This document shows, piece after piece, positions 18,439-27,023 of a stretch of DNA of 64,000 bases. Origin of the DNA: Gymnodinialimonas ulvae (GTDB lineage Bacteria; Pseudomonadota; Alphaproteobacteria; Rhodobacterales; Rhodobacteraceae); the NCBI RefSeq assembly GCF_037543845.1, contig NZ_JBBIFX010000001.1:1922001-1986000 (forward strand), read 5' to 3'. Under the pieces are notes generated by a model. The model worked only from the letters and a program-made list of their open reading frames with translations. It did not search any database and was not told where the DNA came from. Position 1 is the first letter of the stretch. The number at the start of each line of letters is the position of its first letter. A program made the position numbers and the translations under genes.

Positions 18439-20091
18439 ATGCGCATTTTGTTCGTCCACCCGAATTACCGCTCCGGCGGGGCCGAAATCGCGGGCACGTG
18501 GCCGCCCGCTTGGGTCGCGTACCTGACCGGGCACCTGCGGCAGAGCGGGTTCGACGATATCGAATTCATCGACGCGATGACCGATAACCTGAGCGATTCG
18601 GAGCTTGCGCAGCGAATGGAAACGCTTCGGCCCGATGTCGTGGGTGTCACGGCCATCACGCCGTCGATCTACCGCGCCGAAGACGTGCTCAAGATCGCGC
18701 GCGACGTGGTGCCGGATGCGGTGCGTGTCATGGGCGGGGTGCACGCGACGTTCATGTACAAACAAGTGCTGTCGGAAGCGCCGTGGATCGACGTGATCGT
18801 GCGCGGCGAGGGCGAAGAGATTTGTTCCGAGCTGATGCTTACCATCGAGGACGGGCGCTGGCCCGCCGACCGGCACAAGATCAAGGGGCTGGCCTTCACC
18901 GATGGCGATCAGATCGTGGCGACGCAGGCGGCCTCCACGGTGAAGGACCTCAGCAAGATCAAACCGGATTGGACAGTGCTGGAATGGGAGAAATACATCT
19001 ACATCCCGCTTGGCACGCGCGTGGCGATCCCGAACCTTGCGCGCGGGTGCCCGTTTACGTGTTCGTTCTGTAGCCAATGGAAATTCTGGCGCGATTACCG
19101 CGTGCGCGACCCCAAGGATGTCGTCGATGAGATCGAGGATCTGGTGGACAATCATGGGGTGGGTTTCTTCATTCTGGCCGACGAGGAGCCCTCCATCAAC
19201 AAGAAGAAATTCGTGGCCTTTTGTCAGGAATTGATCGACCGGGGCCTGCCGGACCGGGTGAAATGGGGGATCAACACGCGGGTGACGGACATCTACCGCG
19301 ACCGCGATTTGTTGAAGTTCTACCGCAAGGCGGGGTTGGTGCATGTCAGCCTTGGGACGGAAGCGGCGGCGCAAATGAAGCTCGATGTTTTCAACAAGGA
19401 AACCAAGGTCGAGGAAAACAAGGAGGCCATTCGCCTGCTGCGCGAGGCCGATATTCTGGTGGAGGCGCAATTCATCGTGGGCCTCGACAACGAGACGCCC
19501 GAGACGCTGGAAGAGACGTACAAGATGGCGTGGGATTGGCAGCCGGATCTGGCGAATTGGTCGATGTACACGCCCTGGCCCTTCACGCCGCTGTTTCAGG
19601 AGTTGAAGGATCAGGTCGAGGTGTTCGATTTCAGCCGCTACAATTTCGTGACGCCGATCATGAAACCGGCGGCGATGGAACGGGGCGAATTACTGGACGG
19701 GGTGATGAACAATTACCGCCGGTTCTACATGAAGAAGGCACTGTTCCATTATCCGTGGCGCGGCACGGGGTTCCGGCGGCGCTACCTGCTTGGGTGCCTT
19801 TATGCGTTCTTGAAGGCGGGTGTTGGCCGGACGTTCTACGACCTTGGCAAGGTGGGCTACACGGGGCCGCAATCGAAGAACCGGCTGGATTTCCACTTTG
19901 ACGAGACGCGGCAATTGGCCGAGGCGCAGTTGGAGGATTGGGAAGCGAGTGCAGATAAGGCCGCGCGCGCAAAAGAGCGGCGCGAGGCGGTGAAGGCGCA
20001 AACGGTGGAGCGGAAACGGGATTTCGTAATGCCGAACGGCGCGCAAGTGAAGGCTTGCGGCGGGGGCGATCAGCAGATGGAGGACGCCTGA
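18439..20091 (+). CDS. bchE: Mg-protoporphyrin IX monomethyl ester anaerobic oxidative cyclase
   Basis: This 550-residue B12-dependent radical SAM enzyme forms the isocyclic (fifth) ring of bacteriochlorophyll without oxygen. The N-terminal ~140 residues form the cobalamin-binding domain (MRILFVHPNYRSGGAEIAGT...). The 4Fe-4S/SAM motif CxxxCxxC is Cys204-PFT-Cys208-SF-Cys211. The C-terminal region with GRTFYDLGKVGYTGPQSKN is typical of BchE. It has a strong ribosome site and a PpsR-like operator directly upstream. bchJ follows, as in photosynthesis gene clusters of purple bacteria, but no other pigment or reaction-centre gene is in the window. Confidence 0.95.
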   Translation: MRILFVHPNYRSGGAEIAGTWPPAWVAYLTGHLRQSGFDDIEFIDAMTDNLSDSELAQRMETLRPDVVGVTAITPSIYRAEDVLKIARDVVPDAVRVMGGVHATFMYKQVLSEAPWIDVIVRGEGEEICSELMLTIEDGRWPADRHKIKGLAFTDGDQIVATQAASTVKDLSKIKPDWTVLEWEKYIYIPLGTRVAIPNLARGCPFTCSFCSQWKFWRDYRVRDPKDVVDEIEDLVDNHGVGFFILADEEPSINKKKFVAFCQELIDRGLPDRVKWGINTRVTDIYRDRDLLKFYRKAGLVHVSLGTEAAAQMKLDVFNKETKVEENKEAIRLLREADILVEAQFIVGLDNETPETLEETYKMAWDWQPDLANWSMYTPWPFTPLFQELKDQVEVFDFSRYNFVTPIMKPAAMERGELLDGVMNNYRRFYMKKALFHYPWRGTGFRRRYLLGCLYAFLKAGVGRTFYDLGKVGYTGPQSKNRLDFHFDETRQLAEAQLEDWEASADKAARAKERREAVKAQTVERKRDFVMPNGAQVKACGGGDQQMEDA

Positions 20092-20146
20092 GGATGCGCA
20101 GGCCCGCGGCCTGATCGGGCCGAACGCGATCCTCCAACTGCTGCCG

Positions 20147-20668
20147 TTGCTGGACCGTCTTGGCGGGCCGGAGCGGCGGGAGCAGATGTTGGCCGCTGCG
20201 GGGATTTTCGAGCTGCCGGACGGGCAGTCGATGATCCCCGAAGGCGACGCCGCGCGGCTGCATCGGCAGCTTCGGCTGGACGAGCCGGAGCTGGCCCCGC
20301 GCCTGTCGGCGGCCGCCGGGGTGGCGACGGCGAATTACATCATGGCCCATCGTATCCCGAAGCCCGCGCAGGCGGTGTTGAAGGGGTTGCTCCCGGCGCT
20401 GGCGGCGCGCGCCTTGTCAAAGGCGATTGCGCGCCACGCCTGGACCTTTGCCGGATCGGGGGCGTTTGCCGTGGTGGACCCGTGGCATTTCGAGATTGTG
20501 GACAATCCGTTGATCCGGGGCGAGCGGTCGGAGGTGTGTTTGTGCGATTGGCATGCGGCCGTGTTCGAGCGGCTTTACCGCGTGCTGGTCAGCCGAACCG
20601 CGCGCTGCCGGGAGATACAATGCGGCGCGCTTGGCGATGGGGTATGCCGGTTTGAGGTCACACGCTAA
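20147..20668 (+). CDS. bchJ: BchJ (V4R-domain bacteriochlorophyll 4-vinyl reductase family)
   Basis: The 173 residues from TTG 20147 contain a 4-vinyl-reductase (V4R) domain ending CGALGDGVCRFEVTR. Position and sequence fit BchJ, which is linked to reduction of the 4-vinyl group or to handling of bacteriochlorophyll precursors. The frame is open upstream to 20051 and encodes GLIGPNAILQLLP just before the TTG, a segment that looks like genuine BchJ N-terminus. That stretch has no ATG or GTG, so the true start is unresolved (TTG 20147, CTG 20111, or a sequence error). Its TAA overlaps the convergent neighbour's stop by four bases. Confidence 0.82.
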   Translation: MLDRLGGPERREQMLAAAGIFELPDGQSMIPEGDAARLHRQLRLDEPELAPRLSAAAGVATANYIMAHRIPKPAQAVLKGLLPALAARALSKAIARHAWTFAGSGAFAVVDPWHFEIVDNPLIRGERSEVCLCDWHAAVFERLYRVLVSRTARCREIQCGALGDGVCRFEVTR

Positions 20669-21885
20669 GCGTTGAGCCGCATATGGGCGATGATCTGCCC
20701 GTGGTCGGAGGCGAGTTTGTTGTAGGGCGCTTCGGGGTGGGAGCCGTCGGTGAGATGATCGTTGAGGACGGAGAAGTATTCCATCTCGGCCAGCCGGTTG
20801 GCATTGTCGGGATGGAAGTGACGGGACATGAAGATCTGATCAATGCTCTCGTAGACGCCGCCGAAAGCGGAGGTGAAGACCATGTCGCGGCGCGATTTGC
20901 GCGCGAAGAGGCTTTCGGCGGAATGCAGGCGATGGGCGGTGATGGCTTCGGTGATCTGGATGTGTTCGGCCTCGGAATAGCGGTCGCGGGGGCTTCGCGC
21001 GTCGTGGCGCAGCATCCATTGGTAATTCTTGAACGGCGTCTCGCCGGTGATGATCTCGGACGAGACGGCATGTTCGCTGTCGTTGAAATCACCGAGCACC
21101 ATGACGGGGTGGCCTTGGGCCAGTTCATCGACAATGGCGCGGCGCAGGACCCAGGCCTCGGCCATGCGACGCAGGCCCGCGCGCAGCGACCCGAGGGCGC
21201 GGCCAACGGGGTCGTAATCGGTCAGGTCCTGCTCGGGCGCGAAATCGGCGCCGGGGGGCGTGATGTGTTCGCCAAGCTTGGATTTCAGGTGGCAGTTGAA
21301 GATTGTGACGACGGTGTCGCCTACGGGCACGCGCGCCTTGAGGATGGGGCGCGACAGGCGGCGGATGCGGAAGAAGCCGGCGTCGTCATGCTCGAACCCG
21401 CGCAGGGGGGCGAAGGGGATGTCGAGCGGGCCGGGCAGATCCTGGATGATCTCGGGCGGCTCGGCGAAGCCCAGGCGCGACAGGATCGCAACGCCGGGGC
21501 GCCGTTGGCCCGGTTCGCCGGTGTCGGCAGCGTTGGGGGCAAAGGCAAGTGCTGCGTCATCGTAGGGATCGACCGCGAGTTTGCGGAAAATCGCCTTGCG
21601 GTGATAGCGTTTGGACGGGTCGGGGATGGTGGCCGCGTTGAGGTCACGCGCGCGGCGCGAGGTCTCGGCGATGACGTCTTGCAATGCGTCTTCTTCGAAG
21701 ATTTCCTGAAACCCGATGATGTCGGCATCCATGGTCAGGAGTTGATCGGCGAGCCAATCCTTTTTCCACGCGTATTCCTCGGGCGTGTAGGTTTGGAAGC
21801 GGTAATATTCGCGGTCCGCTCCGATCAGGTTCTTGACGTTGAAACTGGCGATGGTGAATTCGGTCACGGCCTCAGATCTCGTCAT
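20665..21885 (-). CDS. Endonuclease/exonuclease/phosphatase family protein
   Basis: This 406-residue EEP-fold hydrolase shows all classic motifs in order: IASFNVKNL (residues 12-20), DIIGFQEIFEE (metal-binding Glu), NCHLKSK, LGDFNDSEHA and a C-terminal SDHGQI (catalytic Asp-His). The family includes exonuclease III, DNase I-like and phosphodiester/phosphoinositide phosphatases; the substrate is not predictable. There is no signal peptide. The first codons overlap the end of the upstream dehydrogenase gene by 14 bases, so the two are probably co-transcribed; a slightly later start (GTG encoding V7) is possible. Confidence 0.82.
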   Translation of the reverse strand: MTRSEAVTEFTIASFNVKNLIGADREYYRFQTYTPEEYAWKKDWLADQLLTMDADIIGFQEIFEEDALQDVIAETSRRARDLNAATIPDPSKRYHRKAIFRKLAVDPYDDAALAFAPNAADTGEPGQRRPGVAILSRLGFAEPPEIIQDLPGPLDIPFAPLRGFEHDDAGFFRIRRLSRPILKARVPVGDTVVTIFNCHLKSKLGEHITPPGADFAPEQDLTDYDPVGRALGSLRAGLRRMAEAWVLRRAIVDELAQGHPVMVLGDFNDSEHAVSSEIITGETPFKNYQWMLRHDARSPRDRYSEAEHIQITEAITAHRLHSAESLFARKSRRDMVFTSAFGGVYESIDQIFMSRHFHPDNANRLAEMEYFSVLNDHLTDGSHPEAPYNKLASDHGQIIAHMRLNA

Positions 21886-22753
21886 TCATCTTGCGGAACC
21901 GCTGGATCAGGGAGGACGTGTCCCACCGCCCGCCGCCCAATTGCTGCACCTCAGCGTAGAATTGATCGACCATCGCGGTGACCGGCAGCGAAAGGCCCAT
22001 TTCCTTGCCCTGCGCCAGCGCGATGCCAAGGTCCTTGCGCATCCAGTCGACGGCAAAGCCGTGGTTGAATTCGTTGTCCACCATGGTGCCCGCGCGGTTG
22101 GCAAGCTGCCAGGAGCCGCCCGCGCCCTGCGAGATCAGGTCCGCGACCTGCTTGGCGTCGAGGCCCGCCTTCATCGCCATGTAGAGCCCTTCGGAGACGG
22201 ATTGGATCGCGCCTGCGATGCAGACCTGATTGATCATCTTGACCAATTGCCCCGATCCCACGGGGCCGAAATGCACACTGGCCTTGGAATAGGCGGCGAT
22301 GACGGGTTGGGCGGCGGCGAAATGCGCCTCGTCCCCGCCGCACATGATGGCAAGCTGGCCGTTTTCGGCCCCCGCCTGCCCGCCGGACACGGGGGCATCG
22401 ACCCAGCCCACGCTTTTTGTGGCGGCCTCGGCGGCGAGCTCCTTGGTGACGATCGCGGAAACCGTGGTGTGATCGACGAAAATCGCGCCGTCCTTCATGC
22501 CCGCCAACGCGCCGTCCTCGCCCAGGACAACCGAGCGCAGATCATCGTCATTGCCGACACAGGCCATGACGAAATCCGCACCTGCCACGGCTTCGCGTGG
22601 GGTGGCGGCGTGGCTTCCACCGATTTCAGCGGCCCATTTCGCGGCCTTTTCGGTGGTGCGGTTGTAGACCGTGACGCTGTGGCCCGCGCTCAGCAAATGC
22701 GCCGCCATCGGGTAGCCCATAACCCCCAGGCCCAGGAATGCCAGTTTCGCCAT
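21872..22753 (-). CDS. Beta-hydroxyacid dehydrogenase (3-hydroxyisobutyrate dehydrogenase family)
   Basis: This 293-residue NAD(P)-dependent enzyme has the nucleotide motif FLGLGVMGYPMA (residues 5-16), substrate-binding motif DAPVSGGQAGAENGQLAIMCGG and catalytic Lys in GSGQLVKMINQ. The family oxidises 3-hydroxyisobutyrate, tartronate semialdehyde, glyoxylate-type or related short hydroxyacids; the exact substrate is not resolved. The start ATG 22753 is preceded by ggagggcgtg, an ideal ribosome site. It lies downstream of putA on the same strand (81-base gap). Confidence 0.85.
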   Translation of the reverse strand: MAKLAFLGLGVMGYPMAAHLLSAGHSVTVYNRTTEKAAKWAAEIGGSHAATPREAVAGADFVMACVGNDDDLRSVVLGEDGALAGMKDGAIFVDHTTVSAIVTKELAAEAATKSVGWVDAPVSGGQAGAENGQLAIMCGGDEAHFAAAQPVIAAYSKASVHFGPVGSGQLVKMINQVCIAGAIQSVSEGLYMAMKAGLDAKQVADLISQGAGGSWQLANRAGTMVDNEFNHGFAVDWMRKDLGIALAQGKEMGLSLPVTAMVDQFYAEVQQLGGGRWDTSSLIQRFRKMNDEI

Positions 22754-22834
22754 CACGCCCTCCGTTGATTTGGTTGCCGCGGACCCTAGCAGCGTCGGGG
22801 CGGGTGTCTAGGCCGGAGCAGCCCGGCTTGCGGG

Positions 22835-25800
22835 TCAGGCGACGGAGGCCAGAAGTGCCGCGTTGCCGCCCGCGGCGGTGGTGTCGATGCAGATGTGCCG
22901 TTCGAGGATCAGGCGCGGCGTCGGATCGGCCTCGGTCACAAGCGGGAGGATCGGGCCGGGGTGCGCGGCCAGCGCCAGCCGGTAGGCGCGGGCGTCCTCG
23001 CCCCAGTAGATCACCGCATCGAACGGCGGCAGGGATGCAAGTTCCGTGGCGGGCAGATCGGGGGCGAGGACCGGCGCGTTGCCGGTTCTGGTGGCGGCGC
23101 TGGCCTGCGCACGGGCGGCCTCCATCCCCGGACCAAGGCACAAGATGCGGCCCCGGGGATGCGTGGTGAGGCGGTTGGTCTCGCCGGTGGGACCGGGCAG
23201 AAGTGTGTCGGACAGACTGCGCTCAGCAGGGGTCGCGACGCGCAAATCGCGCGCGGCCTCGGTTGGAGCGGCGCCGGACCCGGGCATGCCAATGCCCTGC
23301 GGAGCGGCGGTGAACCGGGCCACGTAATGCGGACCGCCCGCCTTGGGGCCGGTGCCCGAAAGGCCATGTCCGCCAAAGGGTTGGCTGCCGACGATGGCCC
23401 CGATTTGATTGCGGTTGACGTAAAGGTTGCCCGCCGTGACGCGGCCCGTGACATCGGCGATGCGGTCGTCGATGCGCGAGTGTATGCCGAAGGTCAGGCC
23501 ATAGCCGGTGGCGTTGATCTCGTCGATGACACGGTCGAGATCGCGGGCCTTGAACGTGGCGATGTGCAGGACGGGGCCGAAGATTTCTTCTACAAGATCT
23601 GTGATGGCGGCGACGCGGATCGCGGTGGGGGCCACGAAGGTCCCCTGCCCCGGTGTGTCGCATTGCTTGAGCAGGCGATCCTCGGTGCGAGCCTGCGCGA
23701 TATGGGCCTCGATCCGGGCCTTGGCGGGGGCGTCGATGACGGGGCCGATGTCGGTGGCGCTGTCCCAGGGTTGGCCAAGGGAAAGCTCGTCCATGGCGCC
23801 ATAAAGCGCGGTCAGGAAGGGGGTGGCGATGTCTTCCTGCAGGTAGAGGCAGCGGAGCGCCGAGCAGCGTTGCCCGGCGGATTGGAAGGCGGATTGCACG
23901 ACGTCTTTGACGGCCTGTTCGGGCAAGGCGGTGCTGTCGACGATCATTGCGTTGAGGCCGCCGGTTTCCGCGATGAGCGGGGCGCAGGGTGCGAGATGTT
24001 CGGCCATGGCGCGGTTGATTTTCTGCGCGGTGTCGGTGGAGCCGGTGAAGGCAACGCCGTCGATTTGCGGGGCAGAGGTGAGCGCCGCGCCCACATCCGC
24101 ACCTTCGCCGGGAACGAGTTGCAGCGCGGTCTGCGGCACGCCCGCGTCGTGCAGAAGGGCAACGGCGCGCGCGGCGATCAGCGGGGTGGATTCCGCCGGT
24201 TTCGCAAGCACGGCATTGCCTGCGGCCAGTGCGGCGGCGATCTGTCCGGTGAAGATGGCGAGCGGGAAATTCCACGGGCTGATGCAGGTGACACAGCCCA
24301 GGGGCGGATGGGAGAGATCGGGGATACGGGCGGCGTAATAGCGCAGGAAATCAACGGCTTCGCGCAGCTCGGCCTCCGCATCGAGAAGGGTTTTTCCGGC
24401 CTCGCGGGCGAGGATGGCAAAGAGTTCCGGCGCGTTGGCTTCAAACAGATCAGCCGCGCGGTTGAGCTTCGCGGCGCGGTCGGGGGCGGTCCAGGGCGCG
24501 GCGGCATCGAGGGCGAGGGCGACATCTTCGCGGGTGGAGAGGCGAACCTGCCCGACGACGTCGGTGGGATCGGCGGGGTTCAGGATATCGAGCGTTGGGC
24601 CGGACCCACTGCCCGCCGTCCAGCGCGTGTCGGCAAAGGCGGCGCGGGCGGCTTCGATCCGGGCCAGCGCGGCGGGGTCGGTCAGGTCGAAGCCTTGCGA
24701 ATTGGCGCGTTCGGGCGCGTAGAGTTCGCCCGGTTTCGGAAGGTTGGCGGCGGTGTGATCGAGGGTTTCGAACGGATCTGCGGCGACGGCCTCGGGCGGT
24801 ACGTCTTCGTCCATGATCCGGTGCACAAACGACGAATTCGCGCCGTTTTCCAGCAGGCGGCGCACCAGATAGGCGAGCAGATCGCGGTGCGCGCCAACGG
24901 GGGCGTAGATGCGGCAGCGGGTGTGATTTTTGCGGTGCACTTGATCATGGAGCGCCTCGCCCATGCCGTGCAGGCGTTGGAATTCAAAGGCTTGCGGATC
25001 GTCGGCCATCTCAAGAACGGCGGCGACGGTGTGGGCGTTGTGGGTGGCGAACTGCGGATAGAGCCGGTCGGTTTTGTCGAGAAGTTGCCGCGCGCAGCAC
25101 AGGTAGCTGACGTCGGTGGCCGCCTTGTCGGTGAAGACGGGGAAATCGGGCAGGCCCGCGACCTGCGCGCGTTTGATTTCGGTGTCCCAATAGGCGCCTT
25201 TGACGAGGCGGACCATGAGCTTGCGGTCGTTTTTTTCGGCGAGCGCGTAGAGCCAGTCGATCACCGGCGCGGCGCGTTTGCCGTAGGCCTGCACCACGAC
25301 GCCGAACCCATCCCACCCGGCGAGCGAGGGGTCGGAGAGGACCGCCTCGATCACGTCGAGCGACAGGTCAAGGCGGTCGGCCTCTTCGGCGTCGATATTG
25401 AAGCCCATACGCGCGTTTTTTGCGGCCTGCGCGAGGGCGAGGGTGATGGGGACAAGTTCGGCCATGACGCGGGATTTCTTGGCCGTCTCGTAGCGGGGGT
25501 GCAGCGCGGAGAGTTTAACGGAGATGCCGGGGTTTTCGCGGATATCGTAGCTTTTTGACTGCGTGGCGAGATGGGCGATGGCATCGGCATAGGCGGCGCG
25601 AAAGGCCTGCGCCTCGGACGCGGTCAGGGCCGCCTCGCCCAACATGTCATAGCTGTAGGTGTAGCCCTGCGCGGCCATGTCCTGCCCACGCTGGACGGCC
25701 TGGGCAATGGTTTCGCCAAGCACGAACTGGTTGCCCATTTCCTTCATCGCGCGGCGGGTGGCGGCGCGGATGACGGGTTCGCCCAGACGTTTCACGGCGC

Positions 25801-26236
25801 CTTTGAGCGTGCCGGCGATGCCGTGCCCGTCTTCGTCCGACAGCACGCGGCCCGTGAGCATCAGCGCGAGGGTGGAGGCGTTGACGAGGCCGGAGCGGGA
25901 TTGCCCGCGATGGGCGGACCATTCGGCGGGGACGATCTTGTCCTCGATCAGGGCATCGACGGTGGCGTCGTCGGGCACGCGCAGAAGCGCTTCGGCCAGA
26001 CGCATGAGGGCGAGGCCCTCGGCGGACGACAGGCCGTATTCGGCGAGAAAGACCTCCATCAAGCCGCCGCGATCCTCGGCCCGGATATCGGCCACCATGC
26101 GCGCGGCTCGGTCGGAGGCAGCACGGCGGACGGGTGCGTCGATGGGATGGGCCGTGCTAAGGCGCGCAAGGGCTGCGCCCTGCGGTTCAAGATAGGCGGC
26201 GGCAACGGCGCGACGATGATTGTTCAGGTTGGGCAT
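22835..26236 (-). CDS. putA: Bifunctional proline dehydrogenase / L-glutamate gamma-semialdehyde dehydrogenase
   Basis: This 1133-residue PutA oxidises proline to glutamate at the membrane using FAD and NAD+. The PRODH barrel covers about residues 170-480 (VKLSALHPRYETAK, FNIDAEEADRLDLSLD, VRLVKGAYWDTEIKRAQ). The ALDH domain covers about 540-990, with catalytic Cys in FQSAGQRCSALRCLY and ETGGLNAMIVDS. A roughly 140-residue C-terminal extension follows. The N-terminal ribbon-helix-helix DNA-binding domain of E. coli PutA is absent, so regulation is expected from the divergent Lrp-type gene. Confidence 0.96.
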   Translation of the reverse strand: MPNLNNHRRAVAAAYLEPQGAALARLSTAHPIDAPVRRAASDRAARMVADIRAEDRGGLMEVFLAEYGLSSAEGLALMRLAEALLRVPDDATVDALIEDKIVPAEWSAHRGQSRSGLVNASTLALMLTGRVLSDEDGHGIAGTLKGAVKRLGEPVIRAATRRAMKEMGNQFVLGETIAQAVQRGQDMAAQGYTYSYDMLGEAALTASEAQAFRAAYADAIAHLATQSKSYDIRENPGISVKLSALHPRYETAKKSRVMAELVPITLALAQAAKNARMGFNIDAEEADRLDLSLDVIEAVLSDPSLAGWDGFGVVVQAYGKRAAPVIDWLYALAEKNDRKLMVRLVKGAYWDTEIKRAQVAGLPDFPVFTDKAATDVSYLCCARQLLDKTDRLYPQFATHNAHTVAAVLEMADDPQAFEFQRLHGMGEALHDQVHRKNHTRCRIYAPVGAHRDLLAYLVRRLLENGANSSFVHRIMDEDVPPEAVAADPFETLDHTAANLPKPGELYAPERANSQGFDLTDPAALARIEAARAAFADTRWTAGSGSGPTLDILNPADPTDVVGQVRLSTREDVALALDAAAPWTAPDRAAKLNRAADLFEANAPELFAILAREAGKTLLDAEAELREAVDFLRYYAARIPDLSHPPLGCVTCISPWNFPLAIFTGQIAAALAAGNAVLAKPAESTPLIAARAVALLHDAGVPQTALQLVPGEGADVGAALTSAPQIDGVAFTGSTDTAQKINRAMAEHLAPCAPLIAETGGLNAMIVDSTALPEQAVKDVVQSAFQSAGQRCSALRCLYLQEDIATPFLTALYGAMDELSLGQPWDSATDIGPVIDAPAKARIEAHIAQARTEDRLLKQCDTPGQGTFVAPTAIRVAAITDLVEEIFGPVLHIATFKARDLDRVIDEINATGYGLTFGIHSRIDDRIADVTGRVTAGNLYVNRNQIGAIVGSQPFGGHGLSGTGPKAGGPHYVARFTAAPQGIGMPGSGAAPTEAARDLRVATPAERSLSDTLLPGPTGETNRLTTHPRGRILCLGPGMEAARAQASAATRTGNAPVLAPDLPATELASLPPFDAVIYWGEDARAYRLALAAHPGPILPLVTEADPTPRLILERHICIDTTAAGGNAALLASVA

Positions 26237-26353
26237 GGAGTAGATCCGTGACGGACTGTTACGTCAGCTTAGCAGAATTCGAGAAGACGGATTGCCCGTT
26301 TGGGAGTATCTTTTCGAATGAATCGCCCAAATTTGACCAGAGAAGTGATATCT

Positions 26354-26833
26354 ATGCGCCTTTTGCCACACGATAACAGCCGATTGGACGCCGCCGATCT
26401 TCGGATTCTCTCGGTACTTGCCGCCGAGGGGCGGATCCCGGTGACGGAGCTTGCGGGCCGCGTCGGCCTGTCGAAAACGCCGTGCCAGACGCGGATGAAG
26501 CGGTTGCAGGAAGAGGGGTATATTCAGGGATTTCGCGCGGTTCTGGACCCCGCGCGGCTGGGTCTGGCGCATGTGGCCTTTGTCGAGGTGAAGCTGGAGG
26601 ACACGCGCGAGCCTGCGCTCAGGGCATTCAACGACGCGGCCCGCGCGGTGCCCGAGATCGAGCAATGCCACATGATCGCGGGCGCGTTCGACTACCTGTT
26701 GAAGGTGCGCTCGACCGATATCGGTGACTATCGCCGCGTGTTGGGGGAGGTGATCAGCCGCCTGCCCCATGTCGCGGCGACCTCGACCCATGTGTCGATG
26801 GAGGCGGTAAAGGACGAAAACGGCCTGTCCTGA
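26354..26833 (+). CDS. putR: Lrp/AsnC family regulator, probable putA activator
   Basis: This 159-residue feast/famine regulator has an N-terminal HTH (DLRILSVLAAEGRIPVTELAGRVGLSKTPCQTRMKRLQEEGYI) and a C-terminal RAM effector domain. It is divergent from putA with a 117-base AT-richer spacer, the arrangement of alphaproteobacterial PutR, which senses proline and activates putA. ATG 26354 is preceded by agagaag and gives the usual length; upstream in-frame ATGs at 26300 and 26318 would add 18 or 12 residues. Confidence 0.85.
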   Translation: MRLLPHDNSRLDAADLRILSVLAAEGRIPVTELAGRVGLSKTPCQTRMKRLQEEGYIQGFRAVLDPARLGLAHVAFVEVKLEDTREPALRAFNDAARAVPEIEQCHMIAGAFDYLLKVRSTDIGDYRRVLGEVISRLPHVAATSTHVSMEAVKDENGLS

Positions 26834-26865
26834 AGCGTTTGACCAAAACCTGGATCATGGCTTTT

Positions 26866-26945
26866 GGCCGGGCGCGTGGCGGCATAAGAGTGTCGCGCGC
26901 GCCCGGCCTTTCGCTGATGGCTCAGGTTAAAGGCCGGGCGCTTTT
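26866..26945 (+). terminator. Rho-independent terminator with an alternative hairpin
   Basis: A 13-bp perfect stem (26899-26911 with 26929-26941, core GCGCCCGGCC/GGCCGGGCGC) is followed by TTTT at 26942-26945, a classical intrinsic terminator 65 bases after putR. Its 5' arm can instead pair with an identical GGCCGGGCGCG segment upstream (26866-26876 with 26898-26908), which would disrupt the terminator. This three-segment arrangement resembles an attenuator ahead of the flavoprotein gene at 27024. Confidence 0.7.
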
Positions 26946-27023
26946 GGGCCACAGAGCTTGCCAATGCGGGCGACCTGAGACAGCTTGCACGACAGGGGGC
27001 CCAAGACCGAAGCGGGGAGAGTT

